DNA of 64,000 bases. Origin: Archegozetes longisetosus (lineage: Eukaryota; Arthropoda; Arachnida; Sarcoptiformes; Trhypochthoniidae). This document shows positions 1 to 12,659 of this stretch, in pieces (position 1 is the stretch's first letter; each line of letters starts with the position of its first letter). The notes below the pieces were generated by a model. It was not told the DNA's origin. It worked only from the letters and a program-made list of their open reading frames with translations, and searched no databases. The stretch is taken from contig JAEMBT020000001.1 of assembly GCA_018873245.2 (NCBI GenBank), positions 4,430,001 to 4,494,000 on the forward strand. Reading direction: 5' to 3'. The translations under genes and the position numbers were made by a program.

Positions 1-138
1 TCCAGAAAGTTTCTCTGTTTTTCTTGTTCTCAAACTATTCTAAGTTACTTTTAATCAAATATTTATCGAGTTTTGTTAATTAACACTAATTAAGAGGAAG
101 TTTTACTATGATCATTTTTATGTTAATAACCTGATAAA

Positions 139-318
139 TCAGAATTTAGTTAAAAGCTTAAAAATGCACGATAGCAACAAGTTAACCTCCCTGTGGCGTA
201 AATCAAACTTAACCAAATCTGATTTGTAATTTGCTCCGATTACGATATTTAATATCCTCTTAATATCTTCAATATTGGGATCTGGTGGAAAGCTACAACT
301 ACGCATCGCTTCTGGTTG
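139..318 (-). CDS. Doubtful internal exon, unknown protein
   Basis: On the minus strand a possible acceptor (…ACTGATAG) at 319 is followed by an open frame of about 60 codons that begins QPEAMRSCSFPPDPNIEDIK. It runs to a TGA at 139-141, with a possible GTTAAC donor just after 187. The residue mix and slightly higher G+C look more protein-like than the surrounding DNA, but an ORF of this length is expected by chance in DNA this AT-rich. No domain is recognised. If real, it would be an exon of a gene that extends beyond the left edge. Confidence 0.18.
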   Translation of the reverse strand, partial: QPEAMRSCSFPPDPNIEDIKRILNIVIGANYKSDLVKFDLRHREVNLLLSCIFKLLTKF

Positions 319-3300
319 CTATCAGTGACTAGTTTTATGCGTACAGATAGTGATGACTGTATATACTTGTAACTTATGGCAAATAGGAATGAAAAATATG
401 ATATAATTAAAGAAATAGTTCGAAAGTAAGAGTTAATATAACTTTTTAATTCTAAATTTCAAATCCATGTGAACAAGTTTTAAATTAGAATCTAACTGAT
501 CTGAGTAATTTTGCAACACAAATTCAAATTTCATGTGTTTATTCTCCCATATCAATTGTTCGTATCTTTTGCTTTCAAAACTGTAAATAATTATAATTTA
601 ATGATGAAAAATAATTTAGTTCTTATATGACTAGTTTTGAACATTTCCTAACGGCTTGAAAGAATAACTTTTTAAGTGACAGGCGATTCACTCAACTCAA
701 CATCAATTACTTGAAAACATGACACGAATTCGTAAGTCTATCGTGTGGCAAATAATTTGAAGTCATAGTATAAACACAGTATCCTAAAAGTGGAGATTTC
801 AACAGAATTCATGATTAGAAACTCTCTCGAAAGGGAATTGATTCTCTCAAATTTCTCTTCAGTTGCTCACGTGAAATACAGAAAAATTGTTTTGAGAAAA
901 TAACGTTTTTTTCTATTAAAATACTAAAAAAAGAGTATTTTTCACATTAATCATGAAAGTTATAGTCAGTAGAGAATAGTATCAATCAATAACTCTATTA
1001 ATAAATTGATTCTCTGAGACTTTGTTACCGATAACAAGGGCTTTAATCCATTAGCAACAAAATAACATGAGAAAAATCCAATTACTTCTTGATATCGATG
1101 AACATAATGACCTGAAAATACTTCGTTAGCTTATTTATGAGTAGTTTCAATGCCAGTCTTTAATCTATCTTTTCATCTAGAAAGTATGTGAGACTCAACC
1201 ATCAGATAATGGTTTCAAAAAAATTCTTTAAAAGCTTTTATTTTGATAGGATTTGACTGTCTTAAGCTTTGAATTATTTTCAGAACATTCTTTTTTATAC
1301 TTTAGTGAAATCAAGTTTAGAAAAACAGATATTTCAGGATTTGTAGACAATTCTCATGCAACAAACAGTTTTTAAGGCTGAGTATAACAAAAAAATATTT
1401 TCTTAAGTCTCCTTCAATGCTAAGCGTTGGAATACAACATCAACACAGAACTGAATGGATTCGTGTTAAGAATTGATTCGTAAATTGATGATTACCTAAC
1501 AATATTGTACAATGGGTTTTTCTACTTGACTCCTTAAACTTTTTTAAAAATTGTAAGTTTTATCAAAGATCTTATACACTAATATCTCGATAAGCAACTT
1601 TATTACGGTTTGTCCTCATTATACTGAGACTCAGTCCAGCACAGAAATTCAGTAATTCGAAATTTAACGAATAGGTGTAAAAGCATATGAAACTTTTACA
1701 AATAGAAGGTGTAACTTATCTATAACTTCTTATCTGATGTATGAGCAATTTTTTAGGTATTTGTGCCTGGCGGGGCAATGGCTCACAAAAATCCTTGCAG
1801 TAACTATCTTTATTTAAAATAAATTTGACTTCATATCATTCAATTTGAACATAATTTTCAATGTTCTTAATGTTTGTCTTAAGTCTGAACACATACTCAT
1901 CATTACATTGTCCTTCAGCATGAGCGCATTCATTAATTAACTTTCAGCTCATTAACTTATGATGATATTTCATCGACAACAGATACAGTAATATCTCGTT
2001 GTAACGAGGAAATTCTCACTGTCACGTCAAAATCCCATTCACTTAATAGTGAAAGTATCTGAATGTAACGAACTTTGTCATAATAGGTACTTGTTATAAC
2101 GATGTCAATTTTTTGCCTCCAACTTCGTTATTGCTAGATTTTACTGCAAATATGTGTAGATTTAAATATTTCTATTGAAATCTAATCTATATAGCGTATT
2201 TTATTCAAATCTCGCTATTATTTGATCGAACTATATGAAGAATCAATCCTAACCTTATGGCGAAACACTGTTATGGTGAATTATAATATTGGCAGACAGC
2301 CATTCATATGGAAATATGCAATAAACACTATATCAATATGAGACAAATTCCATTATGTATCCTTACATTGATTCTTTTAACTTTTATAATAAGTTCAATA
2401 GTAGTTTCAAACTTGAAACAATACATGAAAATTGCAGCGATCAATGTGTAGAGTAACACTCTGATCTATTCCAACAGTATTGAGGTTCTACTGCATCAAG
2501 TTAAATAAAAAACAGACTTAGTTATTTGAAACCTTGAGGCGTCTTATTGAAAACATTAAATCTCAAGTTCAAGAGTTTTAAGTCACACAAAAATATTGCT
2601 CACAAAACTGGTGACCTATGAATACGTATAAAGTCGAGTTTCACATAATAAAAACAAAAAAATAAGAGTAAATCCTTGGGAAGATAGATGAAGTTTTCTG
2701 ATATAAATACTAGAAACCTGAAGCGCATTAACGCAAATACACTAATGCTGAGATCAACAAATTTTGAAGTGACAATCTCGAAGTTTTTTATCACCTCATT
2801 TGTGACTACTTTTTATCATAATGTGATAAAAAATAAAGGTTTTCTAAAACACATTTTCCAATAAACTTGAGAAAGAGTAGAACTAAGCTTATTGTGCATT
2901 ATTTTTCAGGTTGAAAATGATGACCTAAAAACATGATAAATACAGGAATATATATTTTGCTGTCAGTGCGAGAAAAGCCTTCACGTGAGATATTGCCACA
3001 AGTAAATAGTGTAATGTAGGAAAAGGTGATATATCTTTAATAAATCACTCAAATAGTAGAAAACATATCTTTTTCGTATCTTTCATTTCGTAAATATTGT
3101 TCTTTCTAATGGTTTCATCTTTAATGACAAAAGTTATTCTGGTATTTGTAATAATTGAGCCCAAAAATTACCTTCATTTCAAATTTTTGTAAAGTAAGCC
3201 ATTTAATACTGGTTTGCGAAGCAAAGTCTACTTCGATTTTGAGATGTATGTGAACAAATATCTTTTGCAAAACACTAAACAAGCACTTTCTGGGTTAAAA

Positions 3301-6300
3301 TGAGAAAATTGAGTTCAGAGTTTGATTAGTTTAATAAAAAGGAAGCATAAGAAGAATCATTGATTTGGCAACCATTAAACTTGATTAATAACAGAATAGT
3401 TTCCGATGGCTCAACTTAGAGATAGAGTATTCGTAAATGAAAGGAAAGGGTATAAAAGTGAAATATCACATTAAAATCTCAAACTGCAGGGCTTAATGTC
3501 ATTTTCGTGTCAATCGATTCATTTGTTTGATGCGTAAAAATATTGAACTCCAGTTCTGTTAACAGGAAAACTTCATATGAGTAAAATACTGATTCTTGTT
3601 TTTTGACAGAAGAAAACAAGAGGAATTGAAAAATAATATTGTGTCGAAATGAACTTGAGATTAAAATAAATTTCTTCGACAGCTAGAAGGGAGTCAGTAC
3701 GAGAGAAAAGTATAAATCAATATTCAAAGAAAGCATTTTCTTGTCTTTTTCATATTTTTTAGGATGTATTGCATTTTGAAAAACTTTTTCATATTTAATG
3801 TTTCAGTTAAATAAATATATAATATATGGAAATATCAGACTTAAGAAAAAAATCAGTTGAGTAAAAAAGAAAATTCTTGATCCTTATAAGTGAAAGAATA
3901 ATCTTAATGCTTGTTAGCCATAAACTATATATATCTTGAAAACTTATCCTTGTTATGAATTGGAAAGTCGTTTAAAGCCCCATTTCGGAGTTTTTCAACT
4001 GTTATTAAGTCTTACGGTAGTTTTAAGCTTATAGAAGAAAAGTAACTGTTCAAGTATTTGTCATGAAATTACTCGTTCAACTATTGGCTGTTTGCAATCA
4101 AAAGTTTGTTGCAATGATACTTCTTATAAAATATCGTACTGCACGACACGAAGTGCATTTAGCCATATTCATACTAACATTTTATGCCTAAGAGAACAAT
4201 CACAACAAGTATGATGCATGAGTTCACTCTTATATCTACTGAAAATACTTTTTTAAGCAACAAATTGATTACAATCGGAAAGAAGAAAAACCACGTGAAT
4301 TAGTAGCCTTTTGCTAACTAACACTCCTCGTGTTGAGCCAAATGTGTAAAAGAGGCTTACAATATAGCTATATAATAACAAGCAATTATAAGTGTTTACC
4401 CTGCAGACACGATATAAACCTATTTCACTTATTTACGTTGACATTGAGTGATAGCATTAAATTTAATGTTAGTTTTTGTACACGACTTTCGCATTTTAAT
4501 TCACAGTTTTTCAGTATTATCTTATCCATCAATTAATGTCAGTCAAGTTCTGACTGAAAACTAGAGCTTCTAATAAGTCATAGTTCAGACATTCATTAGA
4601 TGCAATATTGATTATAATGCAAAATAAAGCCGTTTCTCAACTTCTAGTTAGGGAAGTGTTACACAATTTTCAAAATTCTTGCTTTTGCCAAACAATTTCA
4701 GAGAAAGTTATAACTCATGAAAAAAGCCTCCAATTATATAACACTTTGTCTAAGGCTTTGTTGGTCATTAATAATGCACTTATGGACTAAAGTAGAAGTG
4801 CATTCGAACTAATCAGCACTCATCACAACTCTGACCACAAAACTGATCCAATAAATCATTTATTGACGTAGAATGTGTTGGCAATTAATTCACTTGTTTC
4901 TGATGTTGGCAAAAGTTTTTTCTCATGCTCAACAACAAATAACCTCAATATAGAAAGGGTCTGAAGAGAAAAAATAAGAACTGTATGGGTATTATTGGCA
5001 TAAACAAGATTATGTACTTAAGAAATAATTGCATAAATAGATTTTTATATAAGGATTCTCATTCAGTTGTTTGAATAAGATGTTTATGATATGAAGTTGT
5101 AATGTGTATGAAGTTCTTATTTTTTATCTCAAATAAAATACATCAACGGAATGACGATTTGTTGTTAAGCTATCAACTAAACTCTACTGTTATTAATGTG
5201 TTACAGACTTTCGTCTCTCATCGACTGAGACTTATGCCGAAATCCATGTAGAAAAAGAAACTCTAATTTAGGTTTATATCTGGGATTCAATGAATTATAT
5301 TCTGATCTCTTTTCCTTCTTAAAGAACAAGTTCAACAGAAAAGTATTTCAGTGATAAAAATTTATAGTCGATGAGCGACTTTACTGTTTGAGTGACAAAA
5401 TGATTGATTACAGTTTTCAACATGTTATATATGAAAAGTAAATGAGTATTTCGAGTCTCAACTCACACATACAGATATAATTGTGTGGAAGCTATAAATT
5501 TGATGGCTGTGACAATTTTAAGTAAGAATTGTAGTCCAGTTATTGGTCTGGAAAGTATAGTTTCATTTTCTTTCTTATGTTAGTTTTCTTTTTATCAAAA
5601 GATTAGGTTGAGCAAAATATTACGCAGCTCAATAAGAAGTTGTTCAGATTGAAAAATTCAGATAAGACCCACTATCAGATGTATTAATAATTTGACTGCA
5701 AATAAGAATCTTTTAGAAGGATTAGAATATTCTCGTTCTATCTAGAAGTTAAATGTACACAGAATTACGTAAACAGCTTAAAAAGTATTATGAAATTCAT
5801 ATTAGGCTTAAATGAAAGGTTCATTTAATTGTAATAAAGTTAGTTCGCATCAAAGCATAAATTACTTAATCAGTGATGCGTTTCAATGATTTTGTCAGTT
5901 AATATTGTTTGAATGCAAAAAGCGGTTATCAGGCGCGTAGAAGTTGAAGCAAACTAAAGATAGCGCTACCTATAAATCATAATTAATTTTGTCAAAAATT
6001 TGGAAGAATTGTTCAGGTTCCACGTTAAATAATCATTTTCCATCATCACTGATTTCATTAAGTTGAATGAAAAGTTATTTCATTTTTTCACTGCATTCTT
6101 CATCGAAAATATTTCGAATTTATATAATTTCTTAAATGAGTCTATGAATTGAAAAATGATCCAATGTAATCAAAAGAATTAATACAAATTATGTATACGA
6201 CATTTTTTCAGGACATTCATTGATGATAAAGTATCGCTCTCTTCCTATTCATTAGTCATTTTGATAAAATGGATTTTGATAAGAAAGAATACTCTGTTAG

Positions 6301-6853
6301 CATAAAAAGAAAAACTCTCCTGACTCTCAATTAATAAGCGAGAATGGAATCATGAAAATTAGTTTAGGGAACGTAAGTTAATTTCTGACACTATATTATG
6401 AATCCTTGACATTTATGCTGAACACAAAATTGAACAAAAGCTACATAATAAGTTCTATTTATAATTAGGCTAAAGACAATTTAATCTGTTTGTAGCTATG
6501 AGATTAAGAGCTAGCAATTTAGTATACCTATATATAAACGCAAGAGAGACACTTTTGCAAGTTTTATGCTTAACCTGAGTAATTATCAAAGTTGAAAAGT
6601 GAAAGTAATTTGCATCAATATATAATAATTTTTAATTCACAATAAAGATTTTAATATACAAAATAATTAACGATATAATTTAAGAGTCTTCATTACTTTT
6701 TATTTTTATGATTAAAAAGCTGAAAGTGCCGAACTTCCATTTATACATAGACAGATTATTCAAAAAATTATTCTCTAATTAAACCATGAGTTAATCCACT
6801 CTAAAGTCCAGTTCTTCGAAGAGATAATTTGACAAATGCTCTCAACATATTTA
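319..6853. other. Gene-poor AT-rich DNA
   Basis: No convincing gene is seen on either strand; short open frames here have the K/N/I/F/L-rich composition of chance ORFs. A weak pogo-like pair of ends (CAGTAATATCTC near 1988 and, inverted, CAGTAGAACCTC near 2494) may mark an old, degenerate MITE of about 510 bp. The rest shows only A/T-rich simple sequence. Confidence 0.5.
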
Positions 6854-6968
6854 CGATTGAGTGCTGTAAGTCACGTAACTGATGGCAAGCCTCAGGAGTC
6901 ACAAATATATCTTTTTATAGAAAAAAAAGCGCATAAAATTTAGTCACGTGACTTACAACTCTCAATCG
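6854..6968. repeat. 115-bp MITE with 28-bp inverted ends
   Basis: The left end CGATTGAGTGCTGTAAGTCA and the inverted right end CGATTGAGAGTTGTAAGTCA differ at only a few positions over about 27 bp, and both run on into a CACGTGACT-like core. The whole element is about 115 bp with no coding capacity, so it is a short non-autonomous DNA transposon. The target duplication is not clear and the superfamily is unassigned. Confidence 0.7.
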
Positions 6969-8950
6969 TTTTATAAGTACTTTAGAATATTAATAACTCT
7001 TGTTTTATTCAACCCTTTCATTCATTCATTAACTCAAAATTCAATGAGAAACATCTTTTTATAGACCTTGCATTGAGGTCACATAATTATGAAACTGTTT
7101 TGCAATTATTTAAATGGGATAAACGTGTTTCCTCAATAGAAATTTCCAGCCTCTCAGTTAATCGATAAATAAAATTAGTTTAAAAACAATCTGTTCGTTA
7201 AACGGCAAGCACTTGTTGAGTGAAATATCGAAAAAATGAGGAAACTTACAGAAATTAACTGCGATACAGCTCGTGTAAAGATCTTATCAAGGTTTTATGC
7301 AATAAATAAGGTGCCGAATCTTTTCCGATAAAAAATCAAATGAGGGGTAAGGATCATTTTTAGAAATTTTCAGTAAAAATCAAAGAGAGTGTATTACATA
7401 TGAAAACTGACATTTTGCTTTTGTTTTTTATTTCAGAAAATCACATTTTTCTCAGATCACGCACATTCGATAAGTTTACAATCTTGAAAAATATACAAAC
7501 TTCAGCAATTTTTACTTTTTCATGTTGTTCAGAATTTTTTGTAAGAATGAATTTTCTGAACACATATTAGTTTCTAAATTTGAGACGTTTTGAACATTTG
7601 AGCAGTTTTTGAATGTTTCGCAACAGAGTGCTTTCCATCATTTTTTGTTGTGAAAGAACTTTTACATATAAAAACATTCAGCACTTTATTTGTCAATCTT
7701 CTTGAACCAATATTTATATTCCTCAACATTTAACTAATTGTCATCAATTTTACAAAAGTATTTCTGCCTTTTAGACATTTTAAATTAATATTTTTAGATA
7801 CGAATAAAGCTTGAATAAAATCACTCAGTGAAAAGTTTATTTAAAATGATTGAACTTCAATACAATGCATACTTTTGAAGTACATGACCGTAGTTGAAAA
7901 GTATTTCAAATGATTAATGCATTTTAGCTTCAATCAACGAAAAAAGTCTGTTCTAATGTTTACTTTTAATTAATTGAATAATTAATTGAATAATAACTTG
8001 ATTATAAACTGTTTGTTTAGTCTTTTATAGAGGATATTCCCTGAGAGTTATCTTTGTTGAGAATTATTATGAAATAACTAACAACTAGAAGCTTATTTTA
8101 TTAGACTTTTAAAGTAAACAACAATCTTAACAATAATATCTTAAGAAATTTAGTTTTTCGGTAGGATTCTTAAAAATAAGTTTATATTAAATTAATTTTC
8201 AACTGTCTAGAGATAGGAATTGATTGAGACATACAATCTTTAGTAATAAGCTTTTGAAAGGAGTTAAGGGTATGCTTTTAAAAAAGTCTGCATCAATAAA
8301 CTAACAATACTATTCTACAAAATTATCAAATTGTTTACTCAAAGGTATTTCATTTTCTATCCATTATATTATGTATAAATAGATGTCTAGTATTTCTTAT
8401 TTACTTAAGCTTTCAGAAGATTCTTATCGTTGATTTCCTGTTTTATTTACCTTATCTTCAATTATTTTTTTGATCGCAAATCATAAATCAAATTGTCTAC
8501 TGAGTGAAAAAGTGGTTTTTCTACAACTATTAACCAATGCATTACTGGTATGAGATGTGTCAATCAAATAAACGGTTTCTTTGATAGCTTCCTTAGTCAG
8601 AGATTAATTCATAAATCAATTGTATAAATGAAAAGTTTAAATATCTTCACTTTGAATAACAAGCGCTTCATTGATTAACTGTAAACGAGTAAATGCTAAA
8701 AGAATCAGATCATTTCAAAATGGATGAGGGCTTAACTGATATGCAGCTTATAATCTTCAAAGCTAGATATCAAAAGCTATTTTCAAGGACTAAAGTTTAC
8801 AAGTTTAGTACAGTTTCATTCTTATTATCTATTGGGGACAGCATAATTTGAAACATGTTCTCAACTGACAACTCATTAAATCTTCTTCAAACGTAGATTA
8901 ATTTCAGTTATTTCACTTGACTCAATACATCTATTAAGCGTTACATAAAC
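6969..8950. other. Non-coding DNA upstream of the synthase gene
   Basis: No gene is seen. The last 100 bases before 8951 must hold the promoter and 5' leader of the synthase gene. A possible 3' splice site (…ATTAATTTCAG) about 45 bp before the ATG would allow a 5'-UTR intron. No clear TATA box is seen at the expected distance. Confidence 0.4.
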
Positions 8951-9916
8951 ATGACTTCAAAAAAATATGGACCGACAGATATAACTGAATCAGCACTAGA
9001 TCTGATTGGAAATACACCCTTAATAGCATTGGACCGCATATGGCCAGGACCTGGACGTATATTAGCCAAATGTGAATTCTTAAATCCTGGAGCAAGTGTT
9101 AAGGATCGGTCATCTCTTTCAATGATACGAAAAGCACTCGAAAGTGGAAAACTAAATCCTAACGAACCTGTAGTTGAAGTGACGAGTGGTAACCTAGGAT
9201 GTGGTCTCGCATTGGTCTGTGCAATTCTTGGACATCCGTTAACATTAACCATGTCTAAAGGGAATAGTCCTCAAGGAGCTGTTATGATGAAAGCGTTGGG
9301 GGCCAATTGTATTCTTGTGGATCAAGTGGAAGGTAAACCAGGAAATGTCACTTTGGCTGATGTGAGAGCTGCTAAAGCTCGAAGTCTGGAAATTGCAGCT
9401 GAAACTGGAGCCTATTTTGTCCACCAAGTAAACAATGCTGATAATTATAAGGCTCATGAAGAGACGACAGGACCTGAGATTTGGAGACAAACTGGTGGTC
9501 GAATTGACGCCTTTCTGACGATGGTTGGGACTGCCGGCACCTTTGCCGGTGTGACTCGTTTTCTTAAAAAGCAGAATAAAGATATCGTTTGTGTTGCTGT
9601 GGAGCCAGCAGGTGCTGAAGTTATCAAAGGAGAACCCGTTACCAAACCACTACATTTGCTTCAAGGTGCAGGCATGGGAATAATTCCGCCATTTTTCACT
9701 TATGATACGTTGGATACGACTATTGGTGTGACTGATGAAGAAGCTGTTAAGTATAAAAAACTTTTGGGAGAGAAAGAAGGCTTATATGTCGGCTATACTT
9801 CTGGTGCTAATGTGGCTGCAGCTGTTAAACTACTCGAATCAGGTCGTTTGCCGAAAGATGCCTGGGTTGTCACAATCCTCAATGATTCGGGACTCAAATA
9901 TCCAGCAACTCTTTAA
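8951..9916 (+). CDS. Cysteine synthase / beta-cyanoalanine synthase, horizontally acquired type
   Basis: An uninterrupted 321-residue PLP enzyme of the cysteine synthase / beta-cyanoalanine synthase family. Family members make cysteine from O-acetylserine and sulfide, or beta-cyanoalanine from cysteine and cyanide. Motifs in order: SALDLIGNTPL (residues 14-24), the PLP lysine K51 in NPGASVKDR, the substrate loop TSGNLG (78-83), the phosphate-binding loop GTAGT (193-197), and a C-terminal NDSG (311-314) where the serine would contact the pyridine nitrogen. The length is normal for the short bacterial form, with no heme or regulatory domain. The ATG at 8951 is the first in frame and sits right before the family's conserved start. 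There are no introns, and G+C is clearly above the flanks. Established knowledge: spider mites and Lepidoptera carry a bacterial-derived copy used against plant cyanide. That this is the same gene is inferred from motifs, and the exact substrate preference cannot be read from sequence. Confidence 0.93.
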   Translation: MTSKKYGPTDITESALDLIGNTPLIALDRIWPGPGRILAKCEFLNPGASVKDRSSLSMIRKALESGKLNPNEPVVEVTSGNLGCGLALVCAILGHPLTLTMSKGNSPQGAVMMKALGANCILVDQVEGKPGNVTLADVRAAKARSLEIAAETGAYFVHQVNNADNYKAHEETTGPEIWRQTGGRIDAFLTMVGTAGTFAGVTRFLKKQNKDIVCVAVEPAGAEVIKGEPVTKPLHLLQGAGMGIIPPFFTYDTLDTTIGVTDEEAVKYKKLLGEKEGLYVGYTSGANVAAAVKLLESGRLPKDAWVVTILNDSGLKYPATL

Positions 9917-9997
9917 ATTTTTCATTTTTTCAATATTTTATCTCAAAACATGACTATCAAAAAAATTTCCAAAATTTTCTTTACCTAATGCCTCACA

Positions 9998-10003
9998 AAT
10001 AAA
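9998..10003 (+). terminator. Polyadenylation signal of the synthase gene
   Basis: A canonical AATAAA lies 82 bp after the TAA stop at 9914-9916. It shows the gene is equipped for eukaryotic transcript processing, as expected for a domesticated transfer and not for bacterial contamination. Confidence 0.7.
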
Positions 10004-10100
10004 ATTCTGGACTGTTTACTAATTCATAAAATTTTTATCAAACACTTTATTGAAGCTTTCATTTTTAAAAATCAAATAATATATTTGGATGTAATTTGAC

Positions 10101-10240
10101 TTAATGTTCAACCGAGAGTGGGTCCGTCATCTGCTGCTTTCTTAAGTTGGTTCGGACCCTTTCGACAACATTCGAATCAACTTTTCTAAGACAAGATTTG
10201 ATCCTATTGAAATGTTTTAGCTGATTGTCAATTTTTACTT
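10101..10240 (-). CDS. Possible terminal exon, convergent with the synthase gene
   Basis: On the minus strand a stop codon at 10101-10103 closes a 46-codon open frame with unusually polar, coil-like content (IKSCLRKVDSNVVERVR…), and G+C is near 40% against about 30% around it. An acceptor-like AG sits at 10241-10242 (ACTGAG), and AATAAA (minus strand, 10046-10051) lies 50 bp after the stop. The same frame continues upstream to about 10440 with one in-frame TGA. This could be the 3' end of a gene or a decayed one; no family is recognised and chance is not excluded. Confidence 0.3.
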
Positions 10241-12659
10241 CTCAGTCATTAGTGTGTTGATCTTTAATACATGTCAAACACATTGTTGGGTGCATTTCAG
10301 TTTTTAACACGCTACGAGACGTTGTCTTAATAATCAAACTTTTATTCATGAACTTAACTTTGTTATCGATGATTATTTTTGCAAATCTACCACTTAGTAA
10401 GTGGTACTCATCATTTCTCTTTTATATCCCTTTGATTCAAATATTTATGTAAAGCAAAACATATCGTACTATTGGGCACATTTTTATTAACAAAATTATC
10501 AAAAGTAAGTTATTTTTGTTTGACTGAATGCAAACTATATAATTGTACAACACTTTGAGGTGCCTTTCGTTTGAAAGTGATTACTTAATTAAGTGTTATG
10601 TTCGCAGTAATTGTTTTGTGACAATCATATAAATCATTCCTTAATTTGTTTTTTAATATTTTATTTGTGAGTCATTTGTGGCTCCACTCAAACAAATTAA
10701 AGTATTTAACAGATGAAAGTCAGGCCACAGTTTGATTTGTGAGGCGTTGTAGTCATTTAGTTTTTTCTGTTTTGGGAAACATAACATTTCGTGTCATAAC
10801 ATTTCGTGTTTTCTCTGAAACACTATTTTATTAGTAAGTCATATATTAATCAAACTTCTAATGAGATGTTTTTTAATTCAGTTGAGCATTGAATTAATGG
10901 AAAACTTGAAAAAGATTTCAGATTCATTGATAACAGAGCAAAACTGGCGGTACAGTTGTGGCATCATTTATATTGAATAAAATCTAGTTTGGGTTAAGTT
11001 GTTTTTGAAAAATATTCTAATGATTGTAGTGATTCAATTTTTTACAAAAAGTTTGATGCATCACATCAATACGAGACGCTTATGCCATTCACGAAAGAGA
11101 GACTTTCACTTTATCACAAATTACAATTCATTTTCCGAACATTTCTAAGTTGTTTTTTCTGAAAAAAAAACTTATCATATGATTTTGAATAAGGTAGAAT
11201 ATTCATTAGTAGGAAATAAGTCAATCCGAAATTCCTAAGTAATTGACTAATAAGTTCTAAAATGATATTAGAAAAGGTTTTAATGGAAATATTTTTAGAA
11301 AATAATTTAGAGTTTAAAAACAGCTTCAGATAATCTCTAATAACCTTCAAGGTAAGCATGTACACATTTTGCTGTTTTTCTGCTATGTTATTTTGGTGCA
11401 CACTCGAGCATAAGTAAATTAAATTAATATGTGATTCAATGAGTTAACTGCAAATTCAATAAAGTTTAGTCCTGTAAAGAGATGTCACCATTTTTATAAT
11501 CAAATTTGCAACCTTTCAAAAGTGCACTCAAGAAGTTGACGCTAAATTAACTCAATAATTAGGCTAACACAAATCCGTTGTACTTATCTAATCAAACTAA
11601 AATATAATTTGAAGTGAACAAAACCAAATATCAGATCAACAAACAAAACATTGAACCAGCACTCATTGAATTGTATTTAACAAAAGATTAAATTGTCTTC
11701 ATTTGACATTATCATTATAAGGGTTTGAACGGTCAAAATGTTTGAACTTTGCTCCAGCAGATCAAATATTAACTGATCACTTAGATATGACTTATATTAA
11801 CTTGAATATTGAGCCTCATTAAATGTTGAATTCTATTTAATATATGATCCTATCTTTTATTTTATGATTCGATTACTCCATAAATAAGCCAAATCGGAGA
11901 CACTAATGGAGTTTGTGGTCATGATTCAGAGGTAGTAACGCTATAGCTATGTAAAAAGCAGACCATTATGATTGTTAATGGTGTAATTTGATTGTTAGAC
12001 TGGTATAAACATCAATATTATACCAGTATTATTTTACAGACAATCATCTTTTTGGGACTAATTGCAATATATTATAAATACTGGTCTACACTCTTCTCAC
12101 ATATTGTTATCTCAGCTTTTATTTGTAATTGTCACTAATTGTCACTAATTCGCGGTCATTTCACGGAATACAAATGAAAGCACATCAGAATATTCTGCTA
12201 GTTATAGAAGGTGTTAATTAACTTTTCAAAAAAGTGCTGATTCAAGCCTCAGCTAGAAAATAAACTTCCTTCCTATACTAAAAATGCACAAGCCACTAAT
12301 TTGAAAATAGTAGTTCAAAATTCTAGTAGTACACAACGCTTCAACTAATTGAGCAATAAATTTGTTTAGACTGAATTTTATCTAATTACTAGTATCAGAA
12401 AGCGTTCAGATTATGAAATTATAGCGTCGGAAATAAATCTAAATATATTTGGGCTAAAAATATTCAAAAATGTACCTTTAGCGCGAGTCAATCTTATTCT
12501 TTTAGCCCATTGAATCTAAACCTCTATTATTAAATAAAAAATAGATTGCTTTTCCATGTATTACAATAAATATGATGACTTGACTGACCAAAGACTGGAA
12601 GGCGAACTGTTAGTTGACAAGTGATGCAATTATTGTGCTTGTTTTGGTTGCTTATTAAA
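10241..12659. other. Non-coding or decayed DNA
   Basis: No gene can be supported. The minus-strand frame described above continues to about 10440. Small features are a 15-bp direct duplication (CATAACATTTCGTGT) near 10790 and a 10-bp perfect hairpin (ACTGGTATAA…TTATACCAGT) at about 12000-12028. Confidence 0.4.

Noticed and set aside
8941..9953. Open frames on the opposite strand and in other frames over the synthase gene
   Set aside because: They are shadows of the conserved coding frame; none has family motifs.
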